The translations under genes were made by a program, and so were the position numbers. Positions 1 through 7,692 of a stretch of DNA of 15,204 nt are shown one piece after another; the first letter of the stretch is position 1, and every line of letters begins with the position of its first letter. Under the pieces are notes generated by a model that worked only from the letters and a program-made list of their open reading frames with translations, did not search any database and was not told where the DNA came from. Source of the stretch: Marinilabiliales bacterium (GTDB lineage: Bacteria > Bacteroidota > Bacteroidia > Bacteroidales > F082); NCBI GenBank assembly GCA_002869465.1, contig PKSW01000194.1:1-15204 (forward strand), read 5' to 3'.

Positions 1-173
1 CGCACATATAATTCATGGCCTTCAAAATAGCAATATGAATCGGCCAGGCTTGCCTTACCATTTCTAATTGATTTTATTTCGGTACCGGTTAAAACGATAC
101 CGGCCACTATTTTATCAATTAAATGATATTCCCAGGAGACCCTCTTGTTCTTTATTTTGATTCCATTACCCAT
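1..173 (-). CDS. smpB: SsrA-binding protein SmpB (N-terminal 57 residues; 3' end outside window)
   Basis: SmpB binds tmRNA and delivers it to stalled ribosomes for trans-translation and tagging of unfinished proteins in the cytoplasm. From the ATG at 173-171 the frame reads MGNGIKIKNKRVSWEYHLID, then the family signature AGIVLTGTEIKSIRNGKASL at about residues 24-43, followed by ADSYCYF. This is the start of the OB-fold-like SmpB barrel, and the reading frame leaves the window at base 1. The ATG was chosen because it places the conserved N-terminus normally, and another ATG four bases upstream is in a frame that stops after three codons. The gene begins 10 bases after the stop of the SPFH gene, so the two are probably co-transcribed. 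The call is firm although about two thirds of the protein is missing. Confidence 0.93.
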   Translation of the reverse strand, partial: MGNGIKIKNKRVSWEYHLIDKIVAGIVLTGTEIKSIRNGKASLADSYCYFEGHELYV

Positions 174-183
174 GCATCAAATA

Positions 184-1017
184 CTATTTAATATCTCCAA
201 GTATCAATGGCATTCCGTCTTTTGAATTTCCTATGATAACCACTTTTGAATTTGGTGATTCGGCAAGTTTTACGGTAGCACTGATACCTTTTTCCTGTAA
301 AATTTTATCAGTCAAACTGGCATTTAGAATTTTATTGGCTGCTGCTTTACCCTCTGCATCAATTCGCTGTCTTTCAGCTTCTTTTTGTGCTTTCTGCAGC
401 TTAAACTCATATTCCAATGATTCCTGCTCCTGCTTCAATTTACTTTCGATGGCCGATTTAATAGTTGGAGGTAAAATAATAGAGCGGATAAGGACATTGT
501 CAAGTTCAACAAATTTATCATCCAGAATGGCTTTTGTTTCTTCAAAAATCTCCACCTGTATAGCATCGCGTTTCGTTGAATATATCTGCTCAGGTGTATA
601 CCGTCCGATAACGCTTCTGGCAGAGGACCGGAGCGCAGGTATAACAACCACGCGGAGGTATGCATTTCCAATCTGCTGGTGTAAAAAACCCAGTTTTGAA
701 TAATTCGGGCGGTACCATGCTGATACATCTGCCTTAATCTCTAATCCGTTGGAAGAAAGCACATTCATTTCTTCAGCGATTTCCTGCTGCCTGACATTAT
801 AAACGATCATCTTATCCCATGGCAATAGAAAATGAAAACCTTCCCCATAGGTATTCTCAGTATCAACCCCATTAGTTAATGTTTTAAACAACACACCGGC
901 TTCACCGGAATTGATGGTTACCGTCATCCTGCTCCAGAATACGACTAATAAGATTACAACAACCGCGACAATCGCAATTGGACCAATACGTTTTACACTA
1001 AATTCCTGTTGTGCCAT
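184..1017 (-). CDS. Prohibitin-like SPFH/Band 7 membrane protein
   Basis: A 277-residue member of the SPFH (stomatin/prohibitin/flotillin/HflK) family. Residues 11-28 form one strongly hydrophobic membrane segment near the N-terminus. An SPFH domain follows (about 30-190), with typical stretches such as GEAGVLFKTL, GEGFHFLLPW and RSSARSVIGRYTPEQIYSTK. A charged, probably coiled-coil segment (about 190-230, rich in K, E, Q and A) carries QKEAERQRIDAEGKAAANK. Related proteins form large oligomeric rings at the membrane and often modulate FtsH-type proteolysis or membrane organisation; the role here is an inference from the family. The gene follows the PD40 gene after 50 bases and has its own candidate -7 element in that gap. 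It ends at TAG, and the frame beyond meets TAA after five more codons. smpB begins 10 bases downstream. The exact subfamily cannot be fixed from sequence reading alone. Confidence 0.9.
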   Translation of the reverse strand: MAQQEFSVKRIGPIAIVAVVVILLVVFWSRMTVTINSGEAGVLFKTLTNGVDTENTYGEGFHFLLPWDKMIVYNVRQQEIAEEMNVLSSNGLEIKADVSAWYRPNYSKLGFLHQQIGNAYLRVVVIPALRSSARSVIGRYTPEQIYSTKRDAIQVEIFEETKAILDDKFVELDNVLIRSIILPPTIKSAIESKLKQEQESLEYEFKLQKAQKEAERQRIDAEGKAAANKILNASLTDKILQEKGISATVKLAESPNSKVVIIGNSKDGMPLILGDIK

Positions 1018-1045
1018 GTTATTTTTTTTAAGGTTTCTATTGATG

Positions 1046-1053
1046 CAAAGATA
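1046..1053 (-). promoter_or_regulatory. Candidate -7 promoter element for the SPFH-smpB pair
   Basis: The minus strand reads TATCTTTG, a full match to the Bacteroidota -7 consensus TAnnTTTG. It ends 28 bases upstream of the SPFH start codon and lies in the short gap after the PD40 stop. I see no good -33 TTG at the expected distance, so this may be a secondary promoter inside a longer operon. Confidence 0.5.
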
Positions 1054-1067
1054 TGAATAAGTGGCTA

Positions 1068-1946
1068 TCAGAATGATTCGAGCGGGATAATCATGATTTC
1101 ATAATTGCCGTTCAACATAACTGAACATGCTAACGACTTACCATCAGGTGATATGCTCAGATCGTTTATTTGAAAATTATCGTCGGTCAAACGCATCAAA
1201 TGTGTTCCATCCCTCCAGATACTATACAACTCCCCTTCCAGATCATCCATGTCGGAAACAAAATAGATCTTCAAGCCATCAGGATGCCAAGTGGCGTACG
1301 TAATGTTATAATCCTCAAATAATTGCAATTCATTACCATACCAGTTAAAAATCTGAAAACGCTGAAAAGGATACATAAATGCATCATACGTGTAGCAAAT
1401 CCTTTTGCCATCAGGCGATAAATCCAAAAATAAACCGTCTTCTTTAAAATAGGTCAACTGATTCAGGTTATCATAAATGAAGTGGTAACTGAACAATTCC
1501 CATTTTTCATGCGGGGCATCATATCCAAGGAAATATACCATCCTTCCATCATTTGCCATTACAGGTTGTTTGCAGATGATCTGCCGATCGAATAAAGGTG
1601 AAATTTTCAATGCATTCAGGCTGATCTTATACAAATATTGCATGGTATCATCACCGGCATCAAAAATTACAGCATTACCAATGGGATGCCACTCAGGATG
1701 TTGTTCATTTTGAAGGCTGAAAGTAAGCTGGATCGTGGAATCCATTTCCAGGTCGTACATAAAAATATCCCGGTTTCCATTCCGGTCTGACTGGTAAACA
1801 AGTTTTTTACTATCAGGCGACCACGCCGGTGACAGATCATCACCTGCATTTCTGCTGATATTCAACAAAGTGTCAATTGCAATGATCTGGCTGTATCCAA
1901 AGCTAAAATTCACCATCAGAAGAAACACTGAGAGTATCCGGTTCAT
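1068..1946 (-). CDS. Secreted six-bladed PD40 (TolB-like) beta-propeller protein
   Basis: A 292-residue protein beginning with a Sec-type signal peptide (MNRILSVFLLMVNFSFGYSQ). The rest is six PD40/WD40-like blades at roughly residues 39-66, 83-109, 127-155, 173-200, 217-245 and 263-288. Blade signatures include SPDSKKLVYQSDRNGNRDIF, SPDGKRICYTYD, HPDGLKIYFVSD and SPDGKSLACSV. Six blades is the number in the TolB propeller, but there is no TolB N-terminal alpha/beta domain, so I do not call it TolB. It starts 25 bases after the receptor stop with no room for a promoter, so it should share the TPP-riboswitch transcript. A periplasmic accessory or binding protein for the receptor is my inference; no enzyme active site is visible. 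It ends at TGA. Confidence 0.85.
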   Translation of the reverse strand: MNRILSVFLLMVNFSFGYSQIIAIDTLLNISRNAGDDLSPAWSPDSKKLVYQSDRNGNRDIFMYDLEMDSTIQLTFSLQNEQHPEWHPIGNAVIFDAGDDTMQYLYKISLNALKISPLFDRQIICKQPVMANDGRMVYFLGYDAPHEKWELFSYHFIYDNLNQLTYFKEDGLFLDLSPDGKRICYTYDAFMYPFQRFQIFNWYGNELQLFEDYNITYATWHPDGLKIYFVSDMDDLEGELYSIWRDGTHLMRLTDDNFQINDLSISPDGKSLACSVMLNGNYEIMIIPLESF

Positions 1947-1971
1947 AGGGACGTAAAAGTACGAATTGCAA

Positions 1972-4398
1972 TTAGAATTTCAGGTTGACTCCCATCATAA
2001 AATTGAATCCGGCTTGTGGAAAATATCCGTTCATTACCCCTTCTTCACCATCATACACAAAGCGATATACCCAGGCATTGGTTTCATATTTGGCATTTAA
2101 AATATTGTTCAGTGACAACATCAGATCAATTTGTTTAATAAAATTTGTTTTAATGCTGTAAACAAACCGCAGGTTATTTACCAGGTATGGATCAATACTT
2201 CGATCCATATTTGAAGTGTTATCAATAAATTGCCGACTCACATAATTTGATACCAGCGCAATGTTGAAATTTGTAACGGGCTTTATGTCAATTTCACTTG
2301 AAAAAGTGAACTCCGGTGAGTAAGAAATATCAGTAGTTCCAAGTTCTTTCTCGTATTGATAAGGTTGGCTCTCAGGGTCATCCCAATAGTTCCAGTTATC
2401 AACATATTCAGTGAAATTTTTAATTTTATTCAGACTATAATTAACGTTCAGATACCAGTCAACAATTTTTAGAAATTTAACCCCTCCCATGAATTCAATT
2501 CCTGTGCGGTAACTATTCGGAACATTCGTCATGATGGGTGCTCCCACATTATTAATTTTTCCGGTGAGAACCAGTTGATCTTTGTAATCCATATAAAACA
2601 GGTTGGCTTCAAGGCTTAAAAGATTACTGCTGTATTTATATCCCAGTTCATAATCAGTCAGCATTTCTGGTTTCACTTCTTGCTCCGGATCAGCATCCCT
2701 GAATACGGATCGATTCGGTTCCCTATTGGCGATTCCAACGTAAGCATACAATGAATGAGATGGATTAAATATATAATTCAATCCAATTTTAGGATTAAAA
2801 AAATTGTATTCATGTGTTTGTGTTAGATCGCTCAAATCATCATGTGTTCCATCTATTTCGTAGTCAATTTTTCGATATTGAAGATCGACATATACATGGA
2901 TCTGATCATTTACGCTATAATCCGCTTTGGCAAAGATGTTAAAATCCGTTTTGATCCCTGTATTGTCATACCAATCATCATCATACATCCCCAATGGTGC
3001 GTATTGTGCCCAGATAACCTTGCCATAGTGATCTCCATCATAATTGTTCCATCCGGTTCCAAAATTTAGTTTCAGCCTATTCAGATTATAATTTAAGGTC
3101 AAATTAATTCCGTAGAAATGATTATCAAGCCATTTCTGTGTGATCATATTCGAACGGGTAATTGTATCATTACCAATAACCGGATTACTGAATCCATAAT
3201 CAGCATATTTCTGGTCGTTTTTATAATTTTCGTAATATCCGATACCTCTTGTATAAAACAAGCTGCCTGTCAGGTTAAACTGTTTGTTAAACTCATGTGC
3301 ATAATGTGCCTGGTAATAAGTTTGCCTGTAATTATCTGTCTGATCATCGTAATAGCCTAAAAAATTTCCTTCCTGGTCAAATATTTCCCCGGCAGGGTTA
3401 TACGTTCTGTTGTTAGCAAGGCTGTCTTTTGGTGCACCGTACCATGCCTGGTAGGTTTTTTCGTTTCCATTCAGAACAATTAATTTAAACACATCTTTTT
3501 TACCATAATAGCCTCCTGACAGATAGAAGGAATTCAGGTTGGAACTGGCCCGATCTACATAACCATCTGATTGCACAAAAGAAACCCGCCCATCGAATGC
3601 CCATTTTTCCTTTATCAATCCTGTACCCAGTTTGATGGTATTTTTAAAAGTTTTGAACGAACCCGCCGCACTGCTAATTTCTCCGTAGGGATTGGTTTCA
3701 AATTCACCCGTTTTTATGTTGATACTGGCACCAAAAGAAGCCGCCCCGTTCGAAGAACCTCCGACACCCCGCTGAACTTTCATGTCCTCAATTGAAGAAG
3801 CCAGGTCGGGCAGATCAACAAAAAAAACAGCTTGTGATTCCGGATCGTTAACGGGTATACCATTCATAGTAACATTGATACCCGTTAAATCTGTCCCCCT
3901 TATTCTCATACCAGTATATCCAATCCCGTTTCCAGCATCAGAGGTTACCACTGTTGATGGCATGGTTTGCATCATGTATGGCAGATCGCGTCCAAAATTT
4001 CTTGATTCTATCTGTTTTGCATCAATTACACTATAAGTTGTCGGAGATTCGCCACCTGCCCTAATAGCTGAAATGACAACTTCTTCGCTCATATATATCT
4101 CAGGTTGCAAACTAAATTTCATGTCCATATTTTGATTGATATCAAAATGTTTTTCAATAGTTTTAAATCCTATGTAACTGATTACTAATTCATATTTTCC
4201 GGGTTTCATATTCTTGAGAACGAACTCCCCGTTTGAATTGGCCGAAGTAGCAATATAACTTTTTCTGATTGAAATATTTGCACCCGGCAAAGGATCACCA
4301 TTGTCACTATTTATGACTACGCCTGATACTATGAATTGTGAAAAAGCTGAAAGCGTTAGAACGTTGAAAAATATTGAAACAATGATTTTTTTTAACAT
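1972..4398 (-). CDS. TonB-dependent outer-membrane receptor, probably for thiamine or a precursor
   Basis: An 808-residue outer-membrane active transporter. The signal peptide ends near residue 20 (SAFS then Q). A carboxypeptidase-regulatory-like domain follows at about 22-98 (GVVINSDNGDPLPGANISI), then a TonB-box-like segment EEVVISA near 105-111. The plug domain lies at about 118-230 (RIRGTD, VTMNGIPVND, VQRGVGGSSNGAASFGASI). The remainder is a beta barrel rich in aromatic strands that ends in the usual C-terminal Phe (GVNLKF). Substrate is inferred from the TPP riboswitch about 60 bases upstream of the ATG: in Bacteroides a TPP-regulated TonB receptor is the known thiamine uptake porin, and this looks like its functional counterpart. 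No inner-membrane thiamine transporter or kinase is nearby; the downstream partner is the PD40 protein. It ends at TAA. The family is certain; the substrate is likely but unproven. Confidence 0.95.
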   Translation of the reverse strand: MLKKIIVSIFFNVLTLSAFSQFIVSGVVINSDNGDPLPGANISIRKSYIATSANSNGEFVLKNMKPGKYELVISYIGFKTIEKHFDINQNMDMKFSLQPEIYMSEEVVISAIRAGGESPTTYSVIDAKQIESRNFGRDLPYMMQTMPSTVVTSDAGNGIGYTGMRIRGTDLTGINVTMNGIPVNDPESQAVFFVDLPDLASSIEDMKVQRGVGGSSNGAASFGASINIKTGEFETNPYGEISSAAGSFKTFKNTIKLGTGLIKEKWAFDGRVSFVQSDGYVDRASSNLNSFYLSGGYYGKKDVFKLIVLNGNEKTYQAWYGAPKDSLANNRTYNPAGEIFDQEGNFLGYYDDQTDNYRQTYYQAHYAHEFNKQFNLTGSLFYTRGIGYYENYKNDQKYADYGFSNPVIGNDTITRSNMITQKWLDNHFYGINLTLNYNLNRLKLNFGTGWNNYDGDHYGKVIWAQYAPLGMYDDDWYDNTGIKTDFNIFAKADYSVNDQIHVYVDLQYRKIDYEIDGTHDDLSDLTQTHEYNFFNPKIGLNYIFNPSHSLYAYVGIANREPNRSVFRDADPEQEVKPEMLTDYELGYKYSSNLLSLEANLFYMDYKDQLVLTGKINNVGAPIMTNVPNSYRTGIEFMGGVKFLKIVDWYLNVNYSLNKIKNFTEYVDNWNYWDDPESQPYQYEKELGTTDISYSPEFTFSSEIDIKPVTNFNIALVSNYVSRQFIDNTSNMDRSIDPYLVNNLRFVYSIKTNFIKQIDLMLSLNNILNAKYETNAWVYRFVYDGEEGVMNGYFPQAGFNFMMGVNLKF

Positions 4399-4402
4399 GG
4401 CT

Positions 4403-4432
4403 ATTTGATTTAAGATTCTAATTAAATCAAAT
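4403..4432 (-). promoter_or_regulatory. Leader hairpin next to the receptor start codon (candidate riboswitch expression platform)
   Basis: A perfect 11-bp inverted repeat (ATTTGATTTAA with TTAAATCAAAT, 8-base loop) lies 5 to 34 bases upstream of the receptor ATG and downstream of the riboswitch aptamer. No U-run follows, so it is not a standard terminator; it could block ribosome access. The 5' arm carries UUUGAU, which also occurs at the 3' side of the aptamer (4449-4454), so alternative pairing is possible. It could instead be a protein operator. Confidence 0.55.
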
Positions 4433-4454
4433 GAGGACAGCCGAATGGATCAAA

Positions 4455-4541
4455 CAATATCACTCTCCCTTCGCCGGCATTATCCGGATCAGGTTCAGAG
4501 GGTATGATCTCAGCCCTTAATGAAAAGGCACCCCTATTTGA
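4455..4541 (-). promoter_or_regulatory. TPP riboswitch (THI element)
   Basis: The minus strand contains the conserved TPP aptamer core in order: GGGGTGCC, a P3 hairpin CCTT-TTCATT-AAGG, then GGCTGAGA, ATACCCT, GAACCTGATCCGG, and ATAATGCCGGCGAAGGGA. P2 pairs GGGT with ACCC and P5 pairs CCGG with CCGG around ATAAT. P1 is AT-rich (CAAATA against TATTG...TTTG) and its exact ends are uncertain. The aptamer sits just downstream of a -7 box and upstream of the TonB receptor gene. It is known to bind thiamine pyrophosphate and usually turns genes off when TPP is plentiful. Confidence 0.96.
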
Positions 4542-4546
4542 ATCAG

Positions 4547-4554
4547 CAAAGTTA
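4547..4554 (-). promoter_or_regulatory. Candidate -7 promoter element for the riboswitch-receptor operon
   Basis: The minus strand reads TAACTTTG, a perfect TAnnTTTG. It would place the transcript start near 4540, exactly where the 5' strand of riboswitch helix P1 begins, which supports the assignment. No clear -33 TTG is visible. The element is the mirror image of the aroQ -7 box. Confidence 0.65.
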
Positions 4555-4622
4555 ATAAAAAACATGTGAATACTTTTACTTGATTAGATGCTACCTAATG
4601 CATTATTATTTGTAACAATTAT

Positions 4623-4630
4623 TAACTTTG
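4623..4630 (+). promoter_or_regulatory. Candidate -7 promoter element for aroQ
   Basis: TAACTTTG matches TAnnTTTG and would start the transcript near 4637, leaving a leader of about 20 bases before the aroQ ATG at 4657. This agrees with starting aroQ at 4657 rather than at an upstream ATG at 4588, which would lie before the promoter. No convincing -33 box is seen. Confidence 0.6.
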
Positions 4631-4656
4631 TCCTTTTTGAAAAGCCAGTCAAAACC

Positions 4657-5070
4657 ATGAGAATCCTTATTATTAATGGCCCGAATTTAAACTTACTTGG
4701 TGAACGCGAAACTGAAATCTATGGAAATATGTCATTTGATGACTACCTGGAAGGATTGCGAATTAAGTTTTCTCATCTTCATATTGAATACTTCCAGTCA
4801 AATGTTGAAGGAGAACTTATTAACAGAATACATGAAGCTAACCTGGAATTTAATGTGATCATCCTGAATGCGGGGGGATACACACATACATCCGTTGCCA
4901 TTGCTGACGCAATAAATGCGATTGACACACCGGTTATTGAAGTCCATATTTCAAATATACTGGCACGTGAAGAATTCCGACACAAGTCTCTTATTGCCCC
5001 TAATTGTGTTGGAACTATAACAGGATTCGGACTGGACTCGTACCGGCTCGCACTCGAATATTTAAAATAG
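4657..5070 (+). CDS. aroQ: 3-dehydroquinate dehydratase, type II
   Basis: AroQ catalyses the reversible dehydration of 3-dehydroquinate to 3-dehydroshikimate in the shikimate pathway; type II enzymes are cytoplasmic dodecamers of a flavodoxin-like fold. The 137-residue length is normal for the family. The N-terminus MRILIINGPNLNLLGERE is diagnostic, with the catalytic Tyr22 in the EIYG lid, NAGGYTHTS at 71-79 (substrate-binding Asn71), EVHISN with His97, and REEFRH with Arg108. The longer frame from 4588 was rejected because the family begins at MRIL and the candidate promoter lies between. It is the only plus-strand gene in the window and converges with the glycosyltransferase, with one base between the two stop codons. 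It ends at TAG, with TAA two codons later. Confidence 0.97.
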   Translation: MRILIINGPNLNLLGERETEIYGNMSFDDYLEGLRIKFSHLHIEYFQSNVEGELINRIHEANLEFNVIILNAGGYTHTSVAIADAINAIDTPVIEVHISNILAREEFRHKSLIAPNCVGTITGFGLDSYRLALEYLK

Positions 5071-5071
5071 T

Positions 5072-6091
5072 TTAGCTAAATTTTTCAGGATTGAGATCAG
5101 TATATTTTTTCTTTCCAAGAATATAATGATCGTATGCAATGTTTCCATTGTACATTTTACTAACATTTTTCTGTTTCAGGTACTTTCTTTTCTTTTTCAA
5201 TTTACCGTAGTTCCTGTAAAAATATAAATGCGCTTCAATAACAGCTGTTAAATCATGAAAGTCACCTTCAATCAGGAATTTGAAACCTGCTGCACCATCC
5301 AGAAACAACCTGACAAGGAAGGTGATGAACAATCTTTCTTTTGGCAGGTTTTTATATAGCAATGAAAAGTTATTCCTGAAATTGAGGTAGGTTTTTCGGG
5401 CAGATTTCTTGGGTAGTGTTCCACCTCCCACATGATATACCACGGAAGACGGACATACCATGATCTTATAGTCTTCATTTTTTAACCGCCAGCAAAAATC
5501 AATTTCTTCCATATGGGCGAAAAAGTCATCATCCAGTCCACCAAACTGGTGGTATAACTCCGATTTAACAAACATACATGCACCCGTCGCCCAAAAAACT
5601 TCTATGGGGTCATTATACTGGCCGATATCTTTTTCAAGGGATTGAAAAACCCTTCCACGGCAAAAAGGGTAGCCGAATTTATCAATAAAACCACCACTGG
5701 CACCCGCATATTCGAAATCATCACGTTCGTAATACGACCTGATTTTAGGTTGACATACCGCAATGGCACTATCAGATTCCATCAATTCAATTACCGGATT
5801 GATCCAGTTTTCAGTTACTTCGATATCAGAATTAAGCAACACATAGTAATCAGCTTCAATCTTACTTAAAGCCATATTATAACCTGTGGCAAACCCACCA
5901 TTATAATGGTTTTCAACCAGATTAATGTCAGGAAAATGTTCGGCTAAAAATTCGATTGAACCATCGAGTGAGTTATTATCAGCTACCCACACTTCTGCAT
6001 CTTTGGCGGTTTTTTCAATTACAATGGGCAGGAATTTCTCAAGGAAACTAATTCCATTATAATTCAGTATGACAACGGCTACTTTTTTCAA
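5072..6091 (-). CDS. Family 2 glycosyltransferase (rhamnosyltransferase-like)
   Basis: A 339-residue GT-A fold glycosyltransferase that should transfer a nucleotide-activated sugar to a cell-surface glycan; donor and acceptor cannot be read from sequence. It opens with the GT2 nucleotide-binding strand VAVVILNYNG (4-13), followed by VWVADNNSLDGS (34-45), YNGGFATGYN (63-72) and the DXD-type metal site LLNSDIEV (85-92). Further on are WATGACMFVK (167-176) and the acceptor-side motif HMEEIDFCWRL (193-203). The C-terminal 100 residues are basic, with a short hydrophobic stretch near 255-270 that may touch the membrane. The start is a TTG at 6091: no in-frame ATG lies upstream, and TTG places the conserved strand four residues in. 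It follows the GWxTD gene by 82 bases and may share its transcript. Confidence 0.9.
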   Translation of the reverse strand: MKKVAVVILNYNGISFLEKFLPIVIEKTAKDAEVWVADNNSLDGSIEFLAEHFPDINLVENHYNGGFATGYNMALSKIEADYYVLLNSDIEVTENWINPVIELMESDSAIAVCQPKIRSYYERDDFEYAGASGGFIDKFGYPFCRGRVFQSLEKDIGQYNDPIEVFWATGACMFVKSELYHQFGGLDDDFFAHMEEIDFCWRLKNEDYKIMVCPSSVVYHVGGGTLPKKSARKTYLNFRNNFSLLYKNLPKERLFITFLVRLFLDGAAGFKFLIEGDFHDLTAVIEAHLYFYRNYGKLKKKRKYLKQKNVSKMYNGNIAYDHYILGKKKYTDLNPEKFS

Positions 6092-6173
6092 TATGCTATT
6101 TTTCCATTCTTTTTTATACGACCCCTTGTTGCGATAAAAGTAAACTAAAATAAGAATTATTCTAACGGGTCAA

Positions 6174-7634
6174 CTACCGAGGTTGAATATAATAATCTGT
6201 CGCGAAGCTACCATATGAATTGGGTACAATAACATCGTCGATTGAATATGGATCCCAAGTACGGCTATATAACTGCCGTTGCCAGTGGTAATTTGCCAAT
6301 TCACCTACCACATCCGAATGCAGTAATCTAAAATCATTCGTTGCGATTTCCTGCGTATAGAAAACAAATCTTTTATCTCTTTGACCATTTATATCATAGT
6401 AATGCCAAATTTCATAAGGAAATGCTGCCGGTTCGTTATGACTTTCGGCAATAGCATTTGGTTTACCATATTGCAAATATACCCTTCCCCTGTCAGACAA
6501 ATAACCCGGCAGAGCAACAGTTTTAAAATCATTATTTGCTTGTTTTACACGCTCCAGGTAACTTAACCAGGCTGCTTCAGGATCAACATTATTTCGCTCG
6601 AACCAAAAATTATAGAAATATTTTTGTAGCACATCGATGTCAGCTTTTAAAACTTGTGATTTAACATATAATTTTTCAGCAGATGTTGAGATCGCATACA
6701 AATAGTCAATATATAATATCAACGTATCCCGGACGTCGATGCTTCCCACAAATGTATTTGATACATCAGTTAATAATACATTGGTCATGTTGAACTGAGC
6801 ATTCTGGTTATCCCTATAAAAGAAAAGTTCCTTGGATGCTACCAACTCATTATTGCGGTCGCGGGCTTCATTAACAAGAAGATAATTACCGGTTGGTAAT
6901 TGTTTTATATTGATTGTATTCATCATTACATCAACTGGCTTCGCTTTCATTTTACGTAAATAAAAGAACTGGTCCATTTTTTTATCTACTTCAAATGGTC
7001 TTATGTAAGAATAAATCACATAATCTCCCTCTTCTATTGATTTGTCAGCATTGTAAATTTCCGTGTAAAATTTCAATTCTGTTTCTTCTTCAGGAAAATA
7101 ATTAAATACATAGGGTATCACTTCAAAGCCCTGCTTATTTAAAATATTATCAGCATCTTCCTTTTTATAGGAGCTCAGGAATTCAATATCGGAGAATGCC
7201 AATTTGTTTTCAGGGAAAAACACATTGAAACTTGTTGAACTCACAATGGGCTCTTCGGCACTATTTGGATCGTTAAGCGTAAGTTCCATGTCATAAGTTC
7301 CAACAGGCAATGAATACCTTTGAACATCCAGAAAGTTGAGAATGTTGGTAAGTGTATCTTTAACTTCAGGACTTGTAATCACATACTTACCAAAGTTGAT
7401 AATACTGTCGTTTTGCCTGAATATCATCTGCACCTGCAATTTACCACTGAAAGAACCATTGTCCTGTAGTGTATGCACTATGCTGGCGCTTTGAATGCTT
7501 AGGTATGTTTCGATGTAAGGTTTATTGTCAGGAGTATTAAATACCGAATACGATAAATATGCCCTGATAGTTTTTGATTGCATATTGAACGAAAGAAATG
7601 CAATCAGCATAAGACTTAAGGCTATTTTTTTCAT
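6174..7634 (-). CDS. GWxTD-domain protein, exported
   Basis: A 486-residue protein with an N-terminal signal peptide (MKKIALSLMLIAFLSF, cleavage near residue 20). The first 300 residues are beta-rich and not recognised as a named domain. The C-terminal part (about 335-486) is the GWxTD domain, found mainly in Bacteroidota, Acidobacteriota and relatives and without an established biochemical role. The usual motif is altered to GYLSD at 377-381, followed by the conserved DRGRVYLQYGKPN and PYEIWHYYD. Its position behind its own well-formed promoter makes it the first gene of a likely unit with the glycosyltransferase. The end PR followed by TAG looks like the natural C-terminus. The family call is good; function is unknown. 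Confidence 0.85.
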   Translation of the reverse strand: MKKIALSLMLIAFLSFNMQSKTIRAYLSYSVFNTPDNKPYIETYLSIQSASIVHTLQDNGSFSGKLQVQMIFRQNDSIINFGKYVITSPEVKDTLTNILNFLDVQRYSLPVGTYDMELTLNDPNSAEEPIVSSTSFNVFFPENKLAFSDIEFLSSYKKEDADNILNKQGFEVIPYVFNYFPEEETELKFYTEIYNADKSIEEGDYVIYSYIRPFEVDKKMDQFFYLRKMKAKPVDVMMNTINIKQLPTGNYLLVNEARDRNNELVASKELFFYRDNQNAQFNMTNVLLTDVSNTFVGSIDVRDTLILYIDYLYAISTSAEKLYVKSQVLKADIDVLQKYFYNFWFERNNVDPEAAWLSYLERVKQANNDFKTVALPGYLSDRGRVYLQYGKPNAIAESHNEPAAFPYEIWHYYDINGQRDKRFVFYTQEIATNDFRLLHSDVVGELANYHWQRQLYSRTWDPYSIDDVIVPNSYGSFATDYYIQPR

Positions 7635-7661
7635 GAGACAATTATTAATGGTTACGTATTA

Positions 7662-7692
7662 CAAAATTAAGCGAAATAGCTGACTTAGTCAA
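7662..7692 (-). promoter_or_regulatory. Bacteroidota-type promoter for the GWxTD gene
   Basis: The minus strand has TTG (7692-7690), a 20-base spacer, and TAATTTTG (7669-7662). This fits both the -33 TTG and the -7 TAnnTTTG boxes at the expected spacing and is the best-formed promoter in the window. It predicts a leader of about 20 bases before the ATG at 7634. Confidence 0.75.

Noticed and set aside
233..703. 156-residue plus-strand open frame opposite the SPFH gene.
   Set aside because: It lies wholly antisense to a well-recognised gene, has low-complexity Ser/Cys-rich text and resembles no protein family.
4588..4656. A longer aroQ starting at the ATG at 4588.
   Set aside because: The extra 23 residues match nothing in AroQ proteins, and the candidate -7 promoter lies within this stretch. 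The conserved MRILIINGPN start is at 4657.
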